A program made the position numbers and the translations under genes. From positions 1 through 55,088 of the forward strand of contig JAUSOA010000021.1 in assembly GCA_030656435.1 (NCBI GenBank): a stretch of 55,088 nucleotides of DNA, given 5' to 3'. Numbering within the stretch: position 1 is the stretch's first letter; every line of letters starts with the position of its first letter. Origin of the DNA: Acholeplasmataceae bacterium. GTDB lineage: Bacteria > Bacillota_I > Bacilli_A > Acholeplasmatales > Acholeplasmataceae. The notes beneath the pieces were generated by a model. The model worked only from the letters and a program-made list of their open reading frames with translations, was not told the DNA's origin and made no database searches. Below, piece by piece: positions 1 to 8,527 of this stretch.

Positions 1-785
1 AGTGGTGCAACAATGACATCGCGATTTGGAAATACCTTTTGAATTTCAGATTTAAACCATTCAGCAGCATTATCATTATGAGCATGAGAAATAAATGTTA
101 ACACATTTAAATCCTTAGTCTCTTCTATATATTTTTCTAAAACGCGTTGCTGTGCCTTATGAGTCGTTCTAATCTTTTCTAATGATGCAACCTTGCCGTC
201 ATCTCCTAAAACGAGTAGTGGCTTTAATTGAAGCATGGTTCCAAGTGTACCTTGAAGCTTAGATAGACGTCCATTTTTAACTAGATAAAGTAGTGTGTCA
301 ACTGCGAAATAGACAGTATCGTTATCTCTAATAGTTTCTAAATGAGCAACGATATCTTTTACCGATAATCCCTCTTCTGCCATACGGTGTGCTTCTAATA
401 CCATATAAGCTTCACTATAAGCTAATGTCTTAGAATCAAACGCTGTAACCTTAATCTTTACTTCACTAGCAACTCTCTTTACCGCTTCAAATAGACCTGA
501 AAGCTGTGATGAGATGGTGATAACAAGTGCTTCTTCATATCCTTCTGCTTCAAGCTCTTCAAAGATTTCAATCATTTTTCCTGGTGATACATATGATGTT
601 TTTGGAATATCGTTTGGATCGTTTGCTATTCTTTCATAAAATGTTTTAGCGTCAATATCAACAAAATCATCATAGGATTCATCTGTGCCAAAATGAATGA
701 CTGAACGTAGAATTCTAATGTCCTTTGGATAATCTAGGTAATCTAGACCTGCGTTACTGCATGTTAAAATCGCGATTTTTTTCAT
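1..785 (-). CDS. DegV family (FakB-like) fatty-acid-binding protein, 3' end outside window
   Basis: The first 261 residues are visible from an ATG at 785, with AAAGGAG five bases upstream; the C-terminus lies beyond base 1. The reading starts MKKIAILTCSNAG and contains the DegV hallmarks PKTSYVSPG near residue 60 and YFAVDTLLYLVKNGRLS near residue 160. DegV proteins bind a fatty acid; those studied as FakB present it to the kinase FakA, which makes acyl-phosphate for phospholipid synthesis. FakA is not in this window. It is the last visible gene of the leftward walJ-rlmH-HAD run, 38 bases after the HAD gene. A paralogue lies at 8518-9369. Family is secure; the fatty-acid role is inferred from the family. 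Confidence 0.9.
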   Translation of the reverse strand, partial: MKKIAILTCSNAGLDYLDYPKDIRILRSVIHFGTDESYDDFVDIDAKTFYERIANDPNDIPKTSYVSPGKMIEIFEELEAEGYEEALVITISSQLSGLFEAVKRVASEVKIKVTAFDSKTLAYSEAYMVLEAHRMAEEGLSVKDIVAHLETIRDNDTVYFAVDTLLYLVKNGRLSKLQGTLGTMLQLKPLLVLGDDGKVASLEKIRTTHKAQQRVLEKYIEETKDLNVLTFISHAHNDNAAEWFKSEIQKVFPNRDVIVAP

Positions 786-823
786 ATGATCTCCTTTGTT
801 TTCTTAATCGTTTTTGATTGTAC

Positions 824-1444
824 TTATATTTTACCAATTAAATCTTGAAAACTATCTATGTTTTTGTAATTTTGCAGTCTTTCTTTATGTTGATGTCCTT
901 TTGTAAAAAGGATAATGTCCATTCCAAGCTCTTTTGCTACCTCTGCATCGTGTAATGTATCGCCAACCATTACGGCGTTTTTCGTATCAATATTCATCTT
1001 TTCAATAAAATCTTTTCCGACTTGAACCTTACTTTTTGCATAGACATTTGATGTACCTAAAACGTACTGAAATAAATGTCTAATCTCAAAGTGCTTCAGC
1101 TGTTCCTCTAAGTTTTTTTCTTCAGATGCAGATAAAAGAATGTTGATGTATCCCATTTTTTCAAAATGTTTGATTGTATCTACTGCATTTTCATGAAGTG
1201 ACAGTTTCAAGCTTCTAGGTTGATAGGAATCAATAAAGCGGTGCGCAAGCACCTTAAATGGTGTTTTTTTGAGATCATAGACCTTAGCGTAATAGGCTTC
1301 TACAGGAAATGTGAAAATCATTAAATATTCTTCAAAGGTTACTGTTGGTCTTTCTTCTTCGATTAACATTTCATTTAAGATATCAAAGCATAGCCTTGCA
1401 TCATCAAGGATTGTTCCATTAAAGTCCCAAAATATATATTTCAT
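824..1444 (-). CDS. HAD-superfamily hydrolase (phosphoglycolate-phosphatase-like)
   Basis: 206 residues, a normal length for a subclass I HAD phosphatase with an alpha-helical cap. Motif I is WDFNGT near the N-terminus, giving nucleophile Asp7. The usual second Asp (DxD) is Asn9, a variant that may alter the general acid. Motif II is seen as LLSAS near residue 104, the motif III lysine is probably in the SKVQVGKDF stretch, and motif IV is GDTLHDAE near residue 161. Substrate cannot be told from sequence; sugar phosphates or phosphoglycolate are the common choices. It follows rlmH by six bases, so it is probably co-transcribed with walJ and rlmH. Confidence 0.85.
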   Translation of the reverse strand: MKYIFWDFNGTILDDARLCFDILNEMLIEEERPTVTFEEYLMIFTFPVEAYYAKVYDLKKTPFKVLAHRFIDSYQPRSLKLSLHENAVDTIKHFEKMGYINILLSASEEKNLEEQLKHFEIRHLFQYVLGTSNVYAKSKVQVGKDFIEKMNIDTKNAVMVGDTLHDAEVAKELGMDIILFTKGHQHKERLQNYKNIDSFQDLIGKI

Positions 1445-1450
1445 ATTGCC

Positions 1451-1894
1451 TCACTTATGATAAGGATGATTTTTTAGAATCATAAAGCCTCTATAGATTT
1501 GTTCAATTAAGATTAAACGCATCAACTGATGCGGAAAAGTCATTTTAGAAAAAGAGATTTCTTTATTGGATCTCTTTAGAACATCATTTGATAGACCATA
1601 GGACCCACCAATAACAAATACTAAATCTCCTTGTTGATAGGTAGATATTTGATCTAACATTTCACTAAAGCCTTCGCTAGATGTCATTTTGCCTAGGATT
1701 GCAAGGCTTACTACATAATCAGAATCCTTTATTTTTGATAAAATTTTACTTCCTTCGATATCTACACCTTGAATGGTGGATTCATCTTGTACCTCAATGA
1801 ATTCTATTTTAACAGGGATTTGTTTTTGATAATATAAAATGCCTTCTTCTAAATATTTTTGATTGAGTTTTCCAACAACAATAATTTTAATCAT
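1451..1894 (-). CDS. rlmH: 23S rRNA (pseudouridine1915-N3)-methyltransferase RlmH
   Basis: 147 residues, slightly shorter than the usual 155-160. RlmH is a SPOUT-fold homodimeric enzyme that methylates pseudouridine 1915 in helix 69 of 23S rRNA using S-adenosylmethionine, on assembled 70S ribosomes. The SAM-binding knot is visible as FVIGGSYGLS near residue 93, followed by the conserved C-terminal block LILIEQIYRG and the family-typical end HPYHK. The ATG overlaps the stop of walJ as ATGA, so translation is coupled. In Bacillus, rlmH also lies close to walJ, which supports both calls. The stop is TGA, evidence that TGA is not a Trp codon here. Confidence 0.95.
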   Translation of the reverse strand: MIKIIVVGKLNQKYLEEGILYYQKQIPVKIEFIEVQDESTIQGVDIEGSKILSKIKDSDYVVSLAILGKMTSSEGFSEMLDQISTYQQGDLVFVIGGSYGLSNDVLKRSNKEISFSKMTFPHQLMRLILIEQIYRGFMILKNHPYHK

Positions 1895-2661
1895 AAAATA
1901 ATCACTGGTAATCCATCTTGAGAAGCATAAAAGACTTCTACTTTGGTTGGATCATCGAATTCCTTAATAATCGCCATATCAATATCTTCTATACAGTTAC
2001 AATCCTCAGATATATGAGCAACAACCCATTTACTGACTTTATTTTTAATCAATGCATTCATAAGTCTTGCAGCATCTTCATTCGAAAGATGTCCTCTTTC
2101 GCTAACAATACGTTTTTTTAATAGGAATGGTCTAGCGGATTGAAATAAAGTGAACGGATTATGGTTCGCTTCTAATATATAAAGATCTGCATCTCTTAAT
2201 AGTTCATAGTAGCTTTGATCCACATATCCAGAATCTGTTAAGATAACCATTTTTTTAACATGATTTTCAATAACAAAACCGACAGGCTCTGCAGCATCAT
2301 GGGAAAGCATAAAAGGCGTGATCTTCATCTCGCCTAACAAAAACTTTATATCCGCACTAATAATGTGTGTATTGATAAACATTTTGACAACATCAACAGG
2401 TAGACTATTATAAGTCCCTTGAGTCAAATAAACATCCTCAATTCCACCCTGTTTCAAAAGCATTTTTAGTCCCGTGATATGATCATGATGTTCATGGGTA
2501 ATAAAAAGCGTTTTGACGTCATATATATTCTCTTGATATTCAAGCATTTTATTCTTCATTTTTAGATAGCTAATACCAGCATCGATAAAGACTCTAATAT
2601 CACCTACTTTTAAGTAGGTCATATTCCCCTTCGACCCGGACGCCATTACAAATACTTCCAC
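1891..2661 (-). CDS. walJ: MBL-fold metallo-hydrolase, WalJ/YycJ family
   Basis: A cytoplasmic metallo-beta-lactamase-fold protein with the metal-binding motif THEHHDH near residue 56 and the family start MASGSKGN. A longer frame begins at a GTG at 2670, but that codon is part of the Shine-Dalgarno AGAAGGTGA. I prefer the GTG at 2659-2661, about six bases downstream of it, giving 256 residues. YycJ proteins are linked to coordination of cell-wall metabolism and DNA replication or repair in Firmicutes; the exact substrate is unclear. It is first in a leftward operon with rlmH (ATGA overlap), the HAD gene and a degV gene. Confidence 0.88.
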   Translation of the reverse strand: MEVFVMASGSKGNMTYLKVGDIRVFIDAGISYLKMKNKMLEYQENIYDVKTLFITHEHHDHITGLKMLLKQGGIEDVYLTQGTYNSLPVDVVKMFINTHIISADIKFLLGEMKITPFMLSHDAAEPVGFVIENHVKKMVILTDSGYVDQSYYELLRDADLYILEANHNPFTLFQSARPFLLKKRIVSERGHLSNEDAARLMNALIKNKVSKWVVAHISEDCNCIEDIDMAIIKEFDDPTKVEVFYASQDGLPVIIL

Positions 2662-2724
2662 TATAATCACCTTCTTTTATGATATCACGAAAATATGTGA
2701 GATTAACAAATAAAATGAAAGTGG

Positions 2725-2753
2725 TTGCAATAGCCCAGTAAAAATGCTATATT
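2725..2753 (+). promoter_or_regulatory. Promoter of the PrsA-like lipoprotein gene
   Basis: TTGCAA (2725-2730), a 17-base spacer and TATATT (2748-2753) preceded by TGC, an extended -10. It lies 42 bases upstream of the start codon at 2795, which has GAAGGAG as ribosome binding site. Confidence 0.7.
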
Positions 2754-2794
2754 ATAAATGCTTGTATGAAATACATTGAAGGAGTGAACACACA

Positions 2795-5740
2795 ATGAAT
2801 CAAATAAAAACATTAAGGAAGCTTGCGGTATTAGTGCTAGTATTGGCAAGTGTACTTACGTTGGCTGCATGCAAAAGCGGCGACAAAACACCTTACGGAA
2901 ACATCTCAGATGATCCTTATCTAACCCTAGGTGATATCACTGTAACGGAAAAAGAATTATATGATCAATTACGTTTACAAGGTGCTTCTATTTTAGCAAC
3001 AATGGTTGACGAAACGATCTTTGCATCTCGCATTACTGAAGTCAAAGCATTAATACTTCAAGGCGATGAAGATCTTAATGACTACTTGGATGACACAATC
3101 AACAACGCAATCCACGGCAGTACAAATAAAGAATCCTTAGAGAAGCTTTATACTGATAATCCTGAAAGATTTGCTAGAAACATTGAGCAATTTGTAGACT
3201 CTTTATACCTTTTAGATAACAGCGTGGATATCGCTGCAGTCAAGGCTAGCATTGGAGCATTAACAGTAGCTTATGAAGGCTATTCAGCAATTCCATCACT
3301 TATGGAACGCTATGCTTTAAGAGTGACTCAAAGACAATATGCAAAAGAAATTCTTGATGCTGAAGTTCTAGATGATAAAAATACGAACTACATCACTGAA
3401 GCAAATCTAGTCACTTACTACAAGAACAATATGGAAGGTCGCTATGATGTTGATGCCCTAGTTATTCGTTTCATTAATTTAAATGAAGCAAATGCTGCAT
3501 TATATCAAGCAAGTATCAAATCAGACTCTAGAGGTCTTTGGTACAAGATTCCTGATATTAGAATTCTTGAAGGTAACCCAGGTTATATTGACTTAGATGA
3601 TTTATCACAAACTGGTTATGGTCATGTACGCACGATTCTAAGTGATTTAGGTATTTTAGGTAAGCTTGGTGCTGACCTTGAAGACCGCGCTCAAATTAGC
3701 GTATTAGATTATGAAAACTATTATAAGAGATATGTCATTTCTACATCAAGAGACACTGGTCTTGCTGATGAAGCTTTAACAACAGCACAAGTTAAAGCAG
3801 AATTTGTTAAAATCTATAATATCTTAAATCCAGCTGCTCAAGTTGAAGTTGCTGTTGATGGTTCTATTGTTGGCACTTTAGGTTCTACTTTTAGTTCAAC
3901 ATTTACTTATGATGATTTAACAAAATTAAATACATCATTAAGAAGCCATGTTTATACTACACTTACTGCTGAAAAATCCTTAACAGATCCAAATGATTTA
4001 ACTACAGAAAAGCCTTTCTCATCACGCGTTCAAACATTCGGAAACTCTCGTTACTTAGTGTTTAAATTATCCGATGAAAAAGCTTCTGAAACTGGAATTC
4101 TTGTAGAAGATCCAGCAGATAGCGCGAAACAAATTTTCGGTGACTCTCAAGAAGCTCTTGATATCAAGGCTGAAGTATTTAAAAAACTATTCGATACTAA
4201 ATTATCATCAACTTATATCTCAACTAAGGTTAACAAGCTTTATGAAGATATGGAATTAAACATCTATGATAAAGTTGTTCGTATTTTCTATGAACAATCC
4301 TATGGTTATGAAGGATCTACTAAGAACAAGTCTGGTAACATTCTTGCTGATGTCGATGGAAAAAACATTACTGTTGAAGATTTCTTCAATCGTCTTGAAA
4401 AATCATATGGCATTAACTTAGCACTTGATATCGCATCCAATAAGTATCTACTAGCGAGTGCAGATTACACTGTGTCTGCAAAAGATTTAGCTGATTATAA
4501 GAAGCAATTCGAAGATATCATCAGTCAGTTTTCTGCAAATAACTTTGCATCTTCAGGATTCCCAGCTTCAATGGGTAGAGAAAAGTTCTTACTTCTTGCT
4601 TTTGGTTCAACAACCAATACAGAAGCTGTAAACCAACTTTATGTATATCCAGAGCTTAGAGGACAATACATGGAAGATATCGAAGGTCATTTCAGTGCTA
4701 CAAATTACACAATCTATGAAAAGCTTGCAGATCTTGCAGAGCTTCAATACAATAACTTTAAATCCATTAACGTAAGTCATTTATTAATTTATGTTGATAC
4801 AAATGGCGACGGTTCACCAGATGATCCACAAAAGTATCTTGATAGTTTAGGTGCAGCTGGTGCTGAACAAGTCCTTGATGGTCTAGTTGAACTTGTTGAA
4901 CTTCTTTATAACAAGGTTGGAGACTATAAGGGATTCCCAGAAGGCTTAACAGCACTTGCAGCTGAATTTAACAATTCAGGACGTATCCTACGTGGTAGTG
5001 TTACACCCCCATTTGATTATCAAATCGAACAATTATGGTCAAAATATCGTCAGTTAGGTTTCTACTTAAAGTATGAAACACTTCCATCTGCGATTACTAA
5101 CACTTCAAATGTTATTACTGGTCAAAGTGTATTAGACCCTGTCTTCTACAATAGAGCAATGCAACTTCATGCACAACTTGAATTGATTCAAGATGATGCT
5201 TCTAAGTTCCCTCTATTAGACCTTTATCAAACAGTTATTACTAAAAATGCACTTGATGAAGTTAAGTCATCATTCGGTTGGCATTTAATTCTTGCTACTT
5301 CTGTTAAAAAGACAACATCTGCAGTATTTAGTGCAGCTGATGATGAAGAAGGCAAGTACGTATCATCAAGTGATGCAACATTAAATGTTTATAATGAAGA
5401 CTCACTAACATTAACTGCATCACAGATCAAGTTCTATTTAACAGAACAAAAATCTGATGAAGGCGTTGTACTTCCACCTGTTGTACAAACTGCTGTATCA
5501 AGCTACTTAACTCCAGTACTTACAAGATATAACAACACCTACATGCAAAGAGAGTTAATCTTCAAGTTATTAGCAGATGCTACTTATGCAGATGCTAATG
5601 GCGCTGCAAGATTCCAAGTGATTAGACAAATCAACAGACGTCAGTTAAATGAATATCTATTATCAACAACTGGTGTTAATGATGTAAACTATGGTAATCT
5701 TTACGGTACTTGGTTTACAATTCTAGAAAGTGGTTTATAA
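2795..5740 (+). CDS. Very large PrsA/SurA-like peptidyl-prolyl isomerase lipoprotein
   Basis: 981 residues with a signal peptide and lipobox LTLAAC, so Cys26 should be lipidated and the protein anchored outside the membrane. The N-terminal part has a SurA/PrsA-like module around ITVTEKELYDQL (residue ~50), and a second similar module, DVDGKNITVEDFFNRLEKS, occurs near residue 520. A parvulin-like rotamase domain is suggested by VSHLLIYV at ~659 and FGWHLILA at ~827, with a long insertion between them that begins with a calcium-loop-like DTNGDGSPDD. PrsA foldases help secreted proteins fold after export. Usual length is about 290-350, so this is nearly three times larger. It stands alone with its own promoter and terminator. 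The foldase call is inference from motifs. Confidence 0.7.
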   Translation: MNQIKTLRKLAVLVLVLASVLTLAACKSGDKTPYGNISDDPYLTLGDITVTEKELYDQLRLQGASILATMVDETIFASRITEVKALILQGDEDLNDYLDDTINNAIHGSTNKESLEKLYTDNPERFARNIEQFVDSLYLLDNSVDIAAVKASIGALTVAYEGYSAIPSLMERYALRVTQRQYAKEILDAEVLDDKNTNYITEANLVTYYKNNMEGRYDVDALVIRFINLNEANAALYQASIKSDSRGLWYKIPDIRILEGNPGYIDLDDLSQTGYGHVRTILSDLGILGKLGADLEDRAQISVLDYENYYKRYVISTSRDTGLADEALTTAQVKAEFVKIYNILNPAAQVEVAVDGSIVGTLGSTFSSTFTYDDLTKLNTSLRSHVYTTLTAEKSLTDPNDLTTEKPFSSRVQTFGNSRYLVFKLSDEKASETGILVEDPADSAKQIFGDSQEALDIKAEVFKKLFDTKLSSTYISTKVNKLYEDMELNIYDKVVRIFYEQSYGYEGSTKNKSGNILADVDGKNITVEDFFNRLEKSYGINLALDIASNKYLLASADYTVSAKDLADYKKQFEDIISQFSANNFASSGFPASMGREKFLLLAFGSTTNTEAVNQLYVYPELRGQYMEDIEGHFSATNYTIYEKLADLAELQYNNFKSINVSHLLIYVDTNGDGSPDDPQKYLDSLGAAGAEQVLDGLVELVELLYNKVGDYKGFPEGLTALAAEFNNSGRILRGSVTPPFDYQIEQLWSKYRQLGFYLKYETLPSAITNTSNVITGQSVLDPVFYNRAMQLHAQLELIQDDASKFPLLDLYQTVITKNALDEVKSSFGWHLILATSVKKTTSAVFSAADDEEGKYVSSSDATLNVYNEDSLTLTASQIKFYLTEQKSDEGVVLPPVVQTAVSSYLTPVLTRYNNTYMQRELIFKLLADATYADANGAARFQVIRQINRRQLNEYLLSTTGVNDVNYGNLYGTWFTILESGL

Positions 5741-5760
5741 GATTCAATTATAAAGTATAA

Positions 5761-5791
5761 GAGGCTACTCAATTGAGTAACCTCTTTTTTT
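5761..5791 (+). terminator. Rho-independent terminator of the PrsA-like gene
   Basis: GAGG-C-TACTC / GAGTA-A-CCTC stem with an AATT loop and one internal mismatch, followed by a run of T. It starts 20 bases after the stop and sits between two convergent genes. Confidence 0.85.
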
Positions 5792-5796
5792 ACGAT

Positions 5797-6720
5797 TTAT
5801 TTGATTTTGTGCTTATAAAATCTTGTTTTATCCATCACAGAGATCATCTGAGTAAATACACCATCTGCTGTATCTTCCAAGGTTTCACCTAAAACAGTAA
5901 ATTTAGAATCAATGGTATCTATAAACCATAGCAGTAACGCTTCACCTGTTTGAGGTTTCTTTGGAGAACCAAAGTTATATTGACCATGATGTGAGATAAT
6001 CATGTGCTTTAGCATTAAAACTTCTTCTGTTTTTTCAAAGCCTAATTCTCTAGCGACTCGATCAATATCAACGGTTTGCATGACTAAATGTCCGATTAGT
6101 AAGCCTTCCTTTGTATATTCACCATCAACTCCACTAATCTCACTTATCTTTGACATATCGTGTAAAATCGTTCCTGAGTATAATAAGTCCTTATTCAAGT
6201 AAGGATAGATTGAGATGAATGGATCAATAAGCTTTAGCATTGTATAGGTATGATGTGATAGACCTCCAACATATGAATGATGGAATTTAGTTGCTGCTGG
6301 ATGCATGTAAAACAATTTTTCGTTTTCCTTATATATCTTTTTAGTTATTTTCTTTAAAATTTCATTTTCTATTTTATTTAAATAGGATTCGATTCCTTTT
6401 TTGATTTGCATCATCGGAATCGGTGCGTAAACATAAAATCTTTCTAGGACCTTAGCAAGCTCTTCATCAGATAGCACTTCCTCTGCTGGAGTGAAGGAAA
6501 GACATTTTAAAATCAATTCATCTTCGATTTTTACGATTGCTTGAGCTTGAAATTCGTAAACCTTTCCCATGGATAAAAGTGGAAGTTGTTCAAAATCTAA
6601 TTTCAAATTGATATGCTCGCTTTCTATGGTTAATACTGTAGTATTACAGAAGTGTGCTCCATGATTAATTGATTCGACTTTGCCTATAATCTTGTATGTC
6701 ACATTTACATTTAGTTCCAT
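5797..6720 (-). CDS. 3'-5' exoribonuclease, YhaM family (OB fold plus HD domain)
   Basis: 307 residues, close to the ~314 of Bacillus YhaM. An OB-fold nucleic-acid-binding region covers roughly residues 8-85 (starting YKIIGKVESINHG). An HD phosphohydrolase domain follows, with FHHSYVGGLSHHTYTM near residue 145 and the metal-binding LHDMSK near residue 188. YhaM degrades RNA and single-stranded DNA 3'-5' with Mn2+. I start at the ATG at 6720 because AGGAG lies seven bases upstream; a TTG at 6726 in the same frame is only one base from that site. The cca gene ends ten bases upstream, suggesting one transcript. Confidence 0.88.
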   Translation of the reverse strand: MELNVNVTYKIIGKVESINHGAHFCNTTVLTIESEHINLKLDFEQLPLLSMGKVYEFQAQAIVKIEDELILKCLSFTPAEEVLSDEELAKVLERFYVYAPIPMMQIKKGIESYLNKIENEILKKITKKIYKENEKLFYMHPAATKFHHSYVGGLSHHTYTMLKLIDPFISIYPYLNKDLLYSGTILHDMSKISEISGVDGEYTKEGLLIGHLVMQTVDIDRVARELGFEKTEEVLMLKHMIISHHGQYNFGSPKKPQTGEALLLWFIDTIDSKFTVLGETLEDTADGVFTQMISVMDKTRFYKHKIK

Positions 6721-6730
6721 GTTCAATCTC

Positions 6731-7879
6731 CTATTCTTTAACGTGCTCTAAAACGTAGGCTTCTAGTGCACTTTTTTCATTTTTCAATCTTCTATTTAAA
6801 ACCTCAATAACCATTTCGGTTTGAAGGTTTTTAAGCCAAGAACCTGCTTTTTTATTGGTTAATTTCATGATCTCGGTTGCTCTTAGCTTTAAATCAAGGT
6901 CACTTTGAATTGGAAGATTTTCATAATCTAATTCAATTTTTGTCTTCAAATTCTTAGACTTACCCAACATGAAATTGACACGATTTGCTAGTAAGCATAA
7001 ATCAATACCATAGGTATATAGTGTATAGGGGTCAAAATCCTGGTGCTTTTTCGCGAGCATGCTAGCAACCTCATAGCGGTGCTTATGTTTATTTGAAAAT
7101 GGCCATTCAGTGGGAACAGATCCATGTAGAGTAAACGATAGTGCGAAGAATGCATCCACATAGGGCATTTCATCAAGTTTTAGTGTATATAAGAATCCCT
7201 TTTCTAGTCCAGGAAGTACTTCATGAACCTTCGTCGTTACAATCGATTGGATTGCGCGCTTGACGTGTGTCCCTTGAAGCATTTTAATGATTTCATTCAA
7301 AATGCGCTCCATAGCAACTTCCTTGAGTCTTAATCTAGACTCATAGATTGCATCTCTTGTCGCTGCATCAATTTGAAATCCTAGCTTGGACTGAAAATAG
7401 AAGGCACGCATGATTCTAAGTGCATCTTCATTAAACCGGTCTAATGGATTTCCAATTGTGCGAATGATTTTCGCGTGAATATCATTTTTACCACCAACAT
7501 AATCGATGATTTCATTTTTTTCGTTCATTAAAAGACCGTTGATTGTAAAATCACGACGCTTAACATCTTCTTCTGCAGTTTCTGCGAAAGTGACGTTATC
7601 TGGGTGTCTTCCATCCTGATACTCACCATCGACTCTAAATGTTGTGACCTCATAGGTCTCTTCATTCATAAAGACAGTAACCGTTCCATATTTTAAGCCT
7701 GTTGGCTTTGTTCTAAATATTTTTGAAACCTCATGAGGCTTCGCATTCGTTGTAATATCAATATCTGTTAAGGGTATACGCAAAATATGGTCCCTTACGG
7801 CACCACCTACAATATATGCTTCAAATCCCTTTTTCTTTAAATCATTGATAACCCATTTTGCGCCTTTTATAGTCGACAT
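6731..7879 (-). CDS. cca: CCA tRNA nucleotidyltransferase (CCA-adding enzyme)
   Basis: 382 residues, the size of class II Bacillus-type CCA-adding enzymes. The nucleotidyltransferase head shows VGGAVRD near residue 25 and the metal-binding DIDITT near residue 40. The motif RRDFTINGL (~108) and the RNA-binding, nucleotide-template segment EDALRIMRAFYFQSKLGF (~152) follow. It adds or repairs the 3'-CCA of tRNAs using CTP and ATP without a nucleic-acid template. A poly(A) polymerase of the same family is possible, but this is the only such gene seen here. GGTGATAAA precedes the ATG. The downstream neighbour is also an RNA 3'-end enzyme. Confidence 0.9.
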   Translation of the reverse strand: MSTIKGAKWVINDLKKKGFEAYIVGGAVRDHILRIPLTDIDITTNAKPHEVSKIFRTKPTGLKYGTVTVFMNEETYEVTTFRVDGEYQDGRHPDNVTFAETAEEDVKRRDFTINGLLMNEKNEIIDYVGGKNDIHAKIIRTIGNPLDRFNEDALRIMRAFYFQSKLGFQIDAATRDAIYESRLRLKEVAMERILNEIIKMLQGTHVKRAIQSIVTTKVHEVLPGLEKGFLYTLKLDEMPYVDAFFALSFTLHGSVPTEWPFSNKHKHRYEVASMLAKKHQDFDPYTLYTYGIDLCLLANRVNFMLGKSKNLKTKIELDYENLPIQSDLDLKLRATEIMKLTNKKAGSWLKNLQTEMVIEVLNRRLKNEKSALEAYVLEHVKE

Positions 7880-7939
7880 TTTATCACCGTTAATATTATA
7901 CCAAAAGTTAACGATTTATGAAACGTCGAGTTTCTTTAT

Positions 7940-7968
7940 TTGAATGCATGGAGTTCATTTGATAAGAT
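7940..7968 (+). promoter_or_regulatory. Promoter of the RibD-type reductase gene
   Basis: TTGAAT (7940-7945), a 17-base spacer ending in TGA, and TAAGAT (7963-7968). The ribosome binding site GAGGTGA follows directly, so the 5' leader is very short. Confidence 0.5.
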
Positions 7969-7987
7969 AATGCTGAGGTGATTTGAC

Positions 7988-8521
7988 ATGAGAAAAACGA
8001 TTTTATATATCGCAATGACCTTAGATGGTTATATCGCGGATGACAAAGATGATTTTTCTTTTCTTGCCCCCTATAATGGATTAGAGAGTGTTTCAAAAAG
8101 CTACGAGAGCTTATTATCAAGAATTGATACCTTAATCATGGGAAAAAGAACCTTTGATGTCATCAATAGAATAGTAGATTGGCCTTATCAAAGTATCGAA
8201 TCCTATATTATGACTAGAAAGATAGAAAAAGATCAAGATCATATTTTTTACCGCTCTGATATAAAGGAATTGATTACGGAATTAAAGAATAAAAATGGTA
8301 AGGACATTTGGATTGTTGGTGGTGGATTATTGATATCTAGCATGCTAGAAATGAATTTGATCGATGAATTTCAAATCGCGATAGTTCCAAAGTTAATAGG
8401 ATCTGGAAAACCTTTATTTCCATCCATGAACTACCTGGAGGACTTAGAACTTATCGAGATGAAAAATTTAGATGGTCTCGTCTTTCTAACCTATAAAAAA
8501 AATAACAGCATTGGCTGTTAA
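7988..8521 (+). CDS. Dihydrofolate-reductase-fold protein, RibD C-terminal family
   Basis: 177 residues. The N-terminus MRKTILYIAMTLDGYIAD and the block WIVGGGLLISSMLEMNLIDEF near residue 110 are typical of the RibD_C/YwjB group, NADPH-dependent reductases with the dihydrofolate reductase fold. Genuine FolA would show a different folate-binding core. The substrate is unknown. The gene stands alone, starts after GAGGTGA, and its last codons (after KKN) are encoded by a terminator hairpin. Its TAA overlaps the TAA of the convergent degV gene in the palindrome TTAA. Confidence 0.85.
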   Translation: MRKTILYIAMTLDGYIADDKDDFSFLAPYNGLESVSKSYESLLSRIDTLIMGKRTFDVINRIVDWPYQSIESYIMTRKIEKDQDHIFYRSDIKELITELKNKNGKDIWIVGGGLLISSMLEMNLIDEFQIAIVPKLIGSGKPLFPSMNYLEDLELIEMKNLDGLVFLTYKKNNSIGC

Positions 8522-8527
8522 TTTTTC
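8503..8527. terminator. Bidirectional terminator inside the ends of two convergent genes
   Basis: TAACAGC / GCTGTTA stem with loop ATTG, flanked by A8-type and T5-type runs, so it can stop transcription from both sides. It encodes the last residues of the reductase and carries the stop codons of both genes. Confidence 0.8.
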
